A DNA stretch of 64,000 bases from Amphiura filiformis (lineage: Eukaryota > Echinodermata > Ophiuroidea > Amphilepidida > Amphiuridae): contig NC_092629.1 of NCBI RefSeq assembly GCF_039555335.1, positions 35,690,965-35,754,964 on the forward strand, read 5' to 3'. A program made the translations under genes and the position numbers. Numbering within the stretch: position 1 is the first letter of the stretch; every line of letters begins with the position of its first letter. The notes beneath the pieces are model-generated. The model was not told the DNA's origin. It made no database searches and saw only the letters and a program-made list of their open reading frames with translations. Below, in pieces: positions 55,583 through 64,000 of this stretch.

Positions 55583-57930
55583 TCACTTATATTTATTGTC
55601 ACAAATATTTTTATGACCTTTACAAACCTGACATTTAAATGTTATTAAACAGTTTTGACTAATACCAAGACGCGTTTATAACACATTAATGTTTTAAACA
55701 CATGTTTGTTTTCCTGGGGAAATGATTCAAATATTTCATTGGACGCAGCTTCAAATCAACAGCGTTGGTGACGTACTGACGTGCGTGCGTTCAAATACAT
55801 CGGAGGCCGCATAGACGCGCGCGCTCAACACTCTAAGAAATAAAAGTTTTAAAAAGGTTCTAAAGTTGTCCTCTCAGGAGAACCCTTAGTGATTCTCTAA
55901 AGAACCAAAAATGGTTCCAAAACCGTCGAAAATGGCCCCAAAAATGTAATACAGAACCGTTTTCGGTTCTTTAGAGAATTTGTGACGGTTCTCTAAAATT
56001 AAGAACCTTTTGAGAAGTTCAAGAGGGAGGGCTCTTTATTTCTTAGAGTGAACAGCTGTCTCAATGCATTGACGTCACTACCTCGTAGATTATGAAAAAT
56101 AATATATACGCTCAAGTCCAAATAAAGCCTATACCATGGTGACCATGCGGACCTTCAAACTTACCGCTAAAATAAACTCCTTGGTGAGAGGTACGATGCC
56201 CCATAGAGTAAGTGCAATAGATGGGCCATTTAATTTTGCCATGAACATATTCATCTGAAATTACGAAAACATCACGTCATCATAATGACTGTGGTGGAAG
56301 AGACATGCACGGGATTTTGCAGTATTATGGTTTATGGCATTTTCATCTAACTGGGGGTAAAACCATCACTTGCTAATGGATGGCAAATAAGTTCATAATA
56401 TCTCGCTTGATTAGTTCCTTGCTTACTTGCTTAAGGTTAAACAATATCTTTTCAGGCTTTGTCAGCTCAAAAAATATATTATCATCTTACACGTAAGAAA
56501 ACATGCATACCAATCATGTGAATTAAAAAAAAAGTCAAAAAAAGTGTAAAAATGACCATTTTAGCTTATTTTGTCACCTTTAGTCATCTCCTATTGTTCA
56601 ATTTGTTTACCGATGCTTGGTAACAAATTTGATTGACAGGCAGTAGCTTGTCATCTGTCATGCGCAACACAATTATCTCTATTATAAAACATACTATAAA
56701 GATGTCAGCCTCATGTTAAATCGCCCGTCAAATCGTCTGCAGTTGCAAGCTCGACCGGCCCAAGACGCACTCGGCCTCAAAGACACTGCCCCATTGTAAT
56801 GCAGCCAGAAAAACCCGACCGACCCTGTATAGTTTTTGAGGCCTGTGATTGGTTTGGGGGGGGGGGGCACCAGGGGGAATCGGGTGGGGAACATCTCCAA
56901 TTTTAAAATGAAAACCTTAGAATACTGACTGGATGAGTCGGCTAGATAATGGTACTCATTTAACATGCATGTGGTCAAATCTTTTATATTATTGAGAACA
57001 CCTTTTCAAGCTTTTTCATGTCCAAAATTGATGATTCTTCACTCATACCTCCCGACACTGAGATCCCCCACCGGGGCCCCCCTCACACAAACAAAGAAAC
57101 ATACCAAAACACAATAAATTAGCATTAATTGTCGGTACTGTTATTGATCAGAGCACTACTGTAATGCTCCATGATTACCATTATGTTAAACATAATGAAT
57201 CTATTGTCTTAAATTACTACATAGAAGTCATAGATCAGTAGATTTGAATCTATTACAATAGGACAGCCTACACAGAATACGAACGCAGCAACTAGGGAGC
57301 TACGAAAACTCGAAAAACTTGAACTTTTTATTATTATTAATATTTCGAATTATTGATAAAGAACAAGAAAATTTGAGAACGTAGATTGGCCCAGCCTAGT
57401 CACCCCATGCCAATCTGGTGTTCGATTCTCCCTCCCGCCAAAATTTCACGTGCCAAAAGACCTTCCCATCCAGAATAGGCCTACTAACCAGCTTGACCAC
57501 AGCAAAAAAAATATATATATAAATTGTGTGTTGTAGGCTCCACTGAGCTACCGACGTGAAGTGATCTAGCCCCGGAACAACCCTTCACAATCTCATTCCC
57601 GATGACGTAATCGTGAAGAAGTTTAATTTATTCTAATTCAACGAGGGCAGTATCAACCGAATAAATTTCCAAATTTTGATCCGTTATCGGACAGCATGTT
57701 ATACTCATAATACTGATTGTGTCGGGTTTTGCGTTCAAAAACTCATCTCTTTTTCCTCAATGAATATTACCCAAGGAAGAAGTATGTAATGTGTATTAAT
57801 GAACGATGACGTTTGAGATGATGCTATACTGATGTATATAGGCCTATGTATACTCTAATATCAAGTCATGTTTAAGTCTAAATGGAAGCAAATTTCGGTC
57901 AAAAGGTTTGATATGAACCTTTTAGCGGTA
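55583..57930. other. Intergenic, no gene recognised
   Basis: Holds a degenerate CAGCAAACAC-type fragment (55600-55720), a hairpin-like AAGAACC...GGTTCTT block (55835-56045), a G-run at 56856-56867 and no supported exon. Confidence 0.5.
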
Positions 57931-57953
57931 TCCTTTGGCTTTATGTGGCTGTC

Positions 57954-58010
57954 GGGGTGGACTTGGGGTGGGGGTGGGGAGGTTGGTTGGGGGTGTGTGG
58001 GGTGTGTAGG
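57954..58010 (+). other. G-rich tract with quadruplex potential
   Basis: Four runs of at least four G with short loops, within GGGGTGGACTTGGGGTGGGG and the following GTGGGG. Confidence 0.7.
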
Positions 58011-58042
58011 CCTATGTATTTCCCTTGGGATAGGCCTACTAT

Positions 58043-59400
58043 TTTAGTCCCAATTTGTAGTGACATCACTCTGTATGTTTAACATACCAAATTTTACAAA
58101 TTATTCTGATCACACAATGTATTCTTCATGCACATTAGTACTTCCCCCCCATGGGCCCCTCCCACATACCCGAAGGGGGGGGTCAAAATTTAATGAATCA
58201 TTGTTTTTATATTGCCCATTATATATATCAAGTTCAGTCATGTAGGCCATGTTATTAGGCAACAAAAGAACTTTGAAGAATGTCTCTCATGTACAAAAGT
58301 ATAGGAAACTGCAAATTTAAAACCACTTTTTTAGGGTGAAGGAAGCATTTTTTCAAAAAAAGTCTAAAACAGGTTTAATGTCAAAAATGGTCTCTTTTGG
58401 GGTGCTAAATCTGCTAAAATGTTTGTTGTCCTGAAATTTTAACTAAAAGCACACTGATCGTCAAGGCCCATGATGGGGTGCCGGTTGGTGGGGGTGGGGT
58501 GGGGTGGTTTAGGCAGTGGATGCCAAGCACAAAAAATGATTAATTATTGCCTTTGTTGTTTGCTTCACATATATCAGCATCAGCCATATTGGTCATGTAA
58601 TAAAGCCAAAAACATTTTTTAAGAGTGTCTCTTGTGCATAAAAGTATAAGAAACTCAAAACTTTAAAGCATGTTTTCTGGCAGAAGGAAGCACTTTTTAT
58701 TAAAAGTGTAGAACAAAGCCAGGAGCTTTGAAATGTTCTTTTTACCCTCTGAAATGGCTTTTCCTGTGGTGCTAAATGGGCAGAACCCATCTGGCTTCAG
58801 GGGGCTTCACCCCCTTGACCCCCACCGGGGGCCCTTAAGCAGGCCCCGGACCCCCGCCCGTGTTGGGCGAGAGCTCCGCTCGCTTCGCTTCGCAAGTTCA
58901 GGATTTTTTGGGGTCAGCCTGTGACATCTCTGAGTTTAGTCCCAATTTGTAGTGACATCACTCTGTATGTTGAACATACCGAATTTTACAAAATCTTCTT
59001 ATCATACAATGTATTCTTCATGCACATTAGTACCCCCATGTGGGCCCCCTCCCACATACCCAAGAGGGGGGTCAAAATTTGATGAATCATAGCTTTTATA
59101 TTGCGCATCACATATATCAATTTCAGCCATGTAGGCCATAGTATTAGGCAAAAACAAAACTTTAAAGAATGTCTCATGTACAAAAGTATATAGGAAACTC
59201 AAAGCTTTGAAGCATGTTTTCTGGAAGAAGGAAGCACTTTTTATTAAAAGTGTAAAACAAGCCAGGAGCTTTGAAATGTTATTTTACCCTCTGAAATGTC
59301 CTTTTGGTGCTAAATCTGCAGAAACCATATAGCTCCCGGGGGGCTTCGCCCCCTCGACCCCCACCGGAGCTTAGTCTCTTAGCGGGCCCGAAACCCTTGG
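58043..59400. repeat. Three-copy degenerate tandem repeat, about 440 bp per unit
   Basis: TTTAGTCCCAATTTGTAGTG opens copies at 58043 and 58935; a middle copy near 58490 shares AAGCACTTTTTATTAAAAGT and AGCCAGGAGCTTTGAAATGT. Copies two and three end in GGGGCTTCACCCCCTTGACC-type GC-rich stretches. Confidence 0.8.
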
Positions 59401-60440
59401 CCGACAGCTCTTTTGGGGTTGCCAAAAATACCTACAGTATTTGCCAATTTGGTAAAATTTTTGATGACCAAAATGTAGGCAGTCATATCTGATGACCACA
59501 GATAGTTTGTTTACCCGGGTGTCAGTATTTTATTCAAAAATACTGATTTCAATACAATTTTAGTCTGCTTAGGGGGTAAGGTGTATCGGTGGTGGTTGGG
59601 GGTCATAAAATGCCCAAAAACAGGGGGGGGGGTGGAGTTGCAATTTTATTGCCCGTTTTATTGACGCCGACTTTTTATAAAGTTGGAACCCCCTCTTCTG
59701 AAGAAAATGATTCTTATTTCACACAAAAATAATAGGCCCCTAACAAAAACAAAATAGTAGGCCTACAATAACATCATTAAAAAGTGAAGTTAGGTCTACT
59801 TCCTTTCCCATACCCCATGATCGTACATCCCGAGGTACGATTGTTTTATGCTCGGCACTCGACCAATCATGTGAATGAGAGGGAAATTCGTAAAAAAATA
59901 TAAAAGGTAGGCCCACCTTATGGACCCGGGCCCATTAAAAGCAAAGCCGAACGTAACAGAGACCTTAGGCCTATCCGGGAGGCCTATAAAAGTGAGTCCG
60001 AAAAAACCCGAAAGGGCCTTTTTACGGGCTCCTCCGACCCTCCAAACTCCACGGCCAAACTGGACCCTTTACCGCTCCTTTCTCCCCCCATTTTGGGATC
60101 CGTGCAATGGCCAACAGCAGTGTAGGCCTATAGGGGAGTAAAGTTATCATTTGATCTATTACAGGAGGCGGAGGGGGCTTGATTTTTACACATACGGGCC
60201 TACATTATTCTCCTACCCCGCGCGCACCAATGTATTCATGAAACTCCCTATTTACTATTATGCCTAGGCCTATTCATTGAAGTTTTGCAATAATTTTCAT
60301 GCTCTTTTGCTATTGTATTTCTTCTATGATATATTTTGTTCTTCTTTAATATAAAAAAATATACTTATTGCTTTACGTAGGCCTATTTATCTAATTTCCT
60401 TTATTGTATAGGCTATAGATTTATTTTAGAGAAAGGGAGC
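59400..60440. other. Intergenic, no gene recognised
   Basis: Includes a G-run at 59622-59632 and repeated AGGCCTA. Open frames here look like composition artefacts. Confidence 0.5.
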
Positions 60441-60454
60441 TCTCCAGTGGTGTA

Positions 60455-60795
60455 TAGTCATAGGGGCATATTCCCCAATCGATCTGTCTTAAAAATTCCC
60501 GTAGGAAAATTGTCGAAAAACGGCTCGTGCCCCTCCCCCAATCAGACCCCGGTGCGCCCCCAATCATGGTCGGTGCCCCCCCATGTGATGAACCATACTA
60601 CGCCACTGATCTGTGGCGTAGCGTCATAGGGGCACAGGGTAACATGCCCCCAATCAATCTGAAAATTTAGAAAATCCCATAGGAAAATTGTAGAAAAATG
60701 GCTTCTGCCCCCAAATCCCCCAACCAGACCCAGTGCCGCCCCTCCCCATCATGTTCGGTGCCCCCCCAATATGGTGACCTACGCTACGCCACTAA
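60455..60795. repeat. Two-copy tandem repeat of about 170 bp
   Basis: Both copies contain CATAGGGGCA, GTAGGAAAATTG or ATAGGAAAATTG, and GGTGCCCCCCCA. Between and after them are ACTACGCCACTGATCTGTGG and GCTACGCCACTAAG, a short inverted GTGGCGTAGC motif. Confidence 0.75.
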
Positions 60796-60799
60796 GAAG

Positions 60800-61590
60800 A
60801 GAGGGTGCAGGAGAAAGAAGTGGAGGCGGAAGAAAACGGCATAGAAATTGGAAACAGTTGTTTGTCATAGTGGTGCAAATTGGTATTGGGTCGAGTTAGT
60901 CTTGGCCATGCCGTTAGTGTCACCCGAGGTCGTGACCTCTTATATTTATCGTATTTATGAAACGTGTGTGCCGGAGAAACATCTCGAGGAAATAATACAA
61001 AATTGTAAAATTTTCACCATTATGCTGAAATCATGTAAGTATTTAATTGTTGGCTGCAATGTCACACTAATCATTAATTACCATGCCCATTGTGCAATCA
61101 ACAGATTGAAAGATAAAGCCAATACAAATGATTTTGTTCACGTGTATGACTTGTCATGGCCGTAACCCGAGTCTTGAAATCCGTGAAAATGACAGCATTG
61201 ATGTGACAAAACACACAGATATTTCATTTTTGGCGAATCCTAGTAAAATTAGCATACCACGTGTGAGTTAAGAAGGTATCATAGAAATAATGTAGCTAAG
61301 AATTCTGGCGATAACATCAGACACAAAACGAATATTATTGTTGCAAAATGACAATAAAGTGGTACCAGATTTCACTCAAATTCTGTCAATGCATAAGCTT
61401 ATAAAATGAAATTCACACAAGCTGTGTTTTAAATTGATAGGAACATTATTATATTGACCTGTTTATAATCTGCAGGCAAATCGAGAGAGAAATCGGGGCT
61501 TGTGTCAATAAATTATGGCCTCTGTCACAAAAATCTTCATGCTCATGATACGTGAACAAAATTGAAACACATTCAAAGTACATTTGTGTA
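60800..61590. other. Intergenic, no gene recognised
   Basis: A 105-codon frame at 60848-61165 has no recognisable family or splice context. Confidence 0.4.
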
Positions 61591-61755
61591 TGAGCTAGAT
61601 TAATAAATAATAATTAATAATAATGCTTAGAATGTTAGCTTCGAGATGACCTATGATTTTTAGGCCTACGATGTTTATTTTCTGAGAAAAAAAATGGTTT
61701 AGGTGGCTGCATAACAGCCAATTTGAACCTAGAACCATCCAAATTCTGTGTAACC

Positions 61756-62286
61756 TTAAGTCGAGTATTGTCCTCGAACTGTGATGGCCCTCCATATCTT
61801 CCTGTCTTGCATTGCTGTTACCATGTCAGTAGATTCAAGTCTTGTGTCTTGTCTTAGGATGTCGACAAATGTTAGGGTGGGTCTTCCTTGTTTTCTTTTC
61901 CCATGCTTTGGAATCCAGTGCACCAATTTAGATACAGTGGCAGTGTAGCAGTGGCCAGCAAACCGTGTCCTTCTTTCCCTGATCTTGTCCGATAACTTTG
62001 GGAGGTCACCATACAGCTCTTTGTTTGTCATATGCTGCTTCCAGTGGACATTACGCATTGCCCTCAACAGTCTGGTGTAACAGCCATCCAGCTCCTTTGC
62101 CAGTTTGGAAGTGACTGTCCATGCCTCACACCCATAGAGCAGTACCGATTCAACTGTTGCTGTAAATAGGCGTTGCTTGAACCTTGTTGAGAGAGATGAC
62201 TTCCAGATCTTAGCCATCCCATTACAAGCTCTCCAGGCTGCCGCTTTTCGGATTTTAACATCCTTTTCTGAGCTCTGCATCCATGC
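61756..62286 (-). pseudogene. Non-LTR retrotransposon, C-terminal fragment
   Basis: One open frame of 174 codons encodes the region after the reverse transcriptase of endonuclease-type LINEs: LLYGCEAWTVTSKLAKELDG, LLRAMRNVHWKQH, KIRERRTRFAGHC, GKRKQGRPTLTF, and IWRAIT near the end. It lacks the catalytic reverse transcriptase part. The still-open frame suggests fairly recent insertion. Confidence 0.88.
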
Positions 62287-62290
62287 CCCA

Positions 62291-63580
62291 AGGTACCGAG
62301 ATCGATTCCCGCCTATGCCTACAATTTTTTTTCAAGACTGGGAAATAATAAGTTTATTTCACTAAATTATTCATGACTTGCCCAACCTGGTGGTGTAAAG
62401 TGCTCCCCATAACATATGAATATTAAGCAATGACACAATGGCTAATTTAAATAAAAATGCGGCACATGCAAATGAGGGATTGCCCTCTCCAGGAATTGCT
62501 TCATGGTCATAGCAGGGCATTTACAAAGAATGGTCAAAGGTCAACGTTTCCAAAGAAGTATAGTATAGATGTTAACGCAAGCTTTCGTGCGGGAAACATA
62601 AAAACATACTCGCCAGTCGTGGCCTATCGTGAGCCAATCTATATATTCGTGTTAATTTCATTATAAGCTTAAAACGCATTGAAAACGCCAAATTGCAGTC
62701 ACAAAATATATAATATTAGTAGGCATGTCCACTAAAAATTGAAGTACTTTTAAATTGATTCAGACCTAACTTATTGGCTGGGAATTGAAAGAAACATTTT
62801 GGCGTTTAAATAATCTTAATCGGACGTTTCATTCCAGAGATATGGCCTTTCGAGTGTCACGGTTTTATATAGGGCTGCTAGAACATGTTAAAAAGTTAAA
62901 GTCCAAAAAGGAATACTAACAGAAAGTGCAATTTTAAGGTACTTTTTCTTAATGTATTTATTAGCTAGCGTTATCTGGAACATTATATTTGCCTATAACA
63001 ACATGAAAATAAGATCATCCTGAAAATTTAATAGATTTTGTTGACATACAACAAAAAATATAAGACCTCAAAACCCATGGTTTGTTTGGTGAAACCTCAA
63101 GCATGATCATAGATGGCCGCCATGGAAAATATCTCCATAGAGGAGATGAACAATAAGTGCATTATTTCAAATGAATAGCGGTAGTCTTAAACATTGTTCA
63201 ATCTCTTAAGGTCAGCACATTTTATCTTCAAAAATGATTATATTTCATATGGCATAAGTTTGGTAACATTATTCACTACCAATTTTGAGAAATTTGCTCC
63301 AACTCAAAGGTAGCTAAAGGTATATTTACTACATTAAGCAATACACTGTGTGTGCATGGAATCCATGATGGATAGCATATGAAATGGACATGGTAGTGAG
63401 AAGCGCATGATTTGAGATGGGTTTTGGTAGGCTTAAACATTCTTAAATTTCTTAACATCCTGCACATTTTGTCTTCAAAAATACTTAAATTTTATGAGTA
63501 TGTAAGTTTGCTTGTCTGAATCAATTCAAATTCGGAGATAATTGCGTTTCAAGACCTGATGCACAGAATGATGTCACTTC
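62291..63580. repeat. Second copy of the 55193-55582 repeat, interrupted by about 880 bp
   Basis: 62291-62480 matches 55193-55380 and 63363-63580 matches 55380-55582. Between them lie about 880 bp absent from the first copy, including a diverged copy (63188-63275) of the adjacent segment at 63432-63512. Confidence 0.85.
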
Positions 63581-63702
63581 AACCTGTTGTAGTTCTCATC
63601 TCATTTATTTTTTCTTTAAAAAAAGTTGATCTCTTGATAAATGAAGGTCTTCTCTATTTACTGACCAATCAGGAAAGAGTTTGGTTAATGTTGAATTGTT
63701 GG

Positions 63703-63822
63703 ACTAAGTGGGTTTTGAACCAACAGGCAATTGGACCAAGTGGTAATTGGACCAAGTGGCAATGGACCTAGTGCCAATGGACTAACTGGCAATGGTCCAA
63801 ATGGGTTTGGACCAAGTGGTGA
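63703..63822. repeat. Short tandem repeat TTGGACCAAGTGG
   Basis: Roughly 17-18-bp units (TTGGACCAAGTGGTAA and variants such as TGGACCTAGTGCCAA) repeated about six times. Confidence 0.8.
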
Positions 63823-64000
63823 CAAACCGTAAATATGGCGGACTACTCAAATGCATTCAACAAAAGCATGATTGCAATCTATCGCGACAGTTCCTCTCAC
63901 ACATATAACAAATGCACTACGATCAAATAGGTTGATAACAACATTTGATTGAATGGACTACACTGCGCCATGTTTACGGTGAAGGACACCGGTTCAAATC

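Noticed and set aside
60848-61165. 105-codon frame as a possible gene
   Set aside because: No family resemblance, splice context or flanking signals; length is within chance for AT-rich sequence.

Overview
The window is eukaryotic genomic DNA. It is AT-rich and intron-rich, and densely filled with small inverted-repeat transposons. The spliced genes encode extracellular modules (Calx-beta, thrombospondin type-3, EGF, SEA) followed by a transmembrane segment. Together with fragments of a non-LTR retrotransposon and a Penelope-like element, this suggests a marine invertebrate, probably a deuterostome such as an echinoderm or hemichordate. The species cannot be named from the sequence alone. No bacterial features (operons, Shine-Dalgarno sites) or CRISPR arrays were seen.

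Layout. (1) 1-17579, minus strand: a partial copy of a large multidomain gene. In transcript order it holds half a Calx-beta domain, an EGF exon, one 4-kb exon of about 37 TSP3 units, three two-exon Calx-beta domains and a linker exon, and it runs off the window at position 1. (2) 18019-18218: exactly 200 N, a scaffolding join. (3) 18219-49616, plus strand: a second copy, starting mid-exon inside the TSP3 array and complete to the stop codon. It has four Calx-beta domains, an EGF, a calcium-binding EGF, a SEA-like domain split over two exons, an EGF split over two exons, a transmembrane/cytoplasmic exon and a short last exon. The 18 exons close in phase to give 972 residues plus stop. (4) 49617-64000: no convincing gene; tandem repeats, foldback elements and retrotransposon debris.

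Positions 1-9263 and 18219-28964 are inverted copies of each other around the N gap, nearly identical in exons but with different transposon insertions. This is either a true head-to-head duplication or, more likely given the 200-N join and the contig end inside a tandem array, two haplotypes of one locus scaffolded in opposite orientation. The left copy carries single-base frame breaks that the right copy lacks where the two can be compared.

The predicted protein is a type I membrane protein with a very large calcium-binding ectodomain and a tail of about 100 residues ending in Tyr-Tyr. The paired arms also work as a natural filled-site/empty-site experiment: several insertions can be defined to the base, and an unusually large share of the elements sit at TTAA targets.
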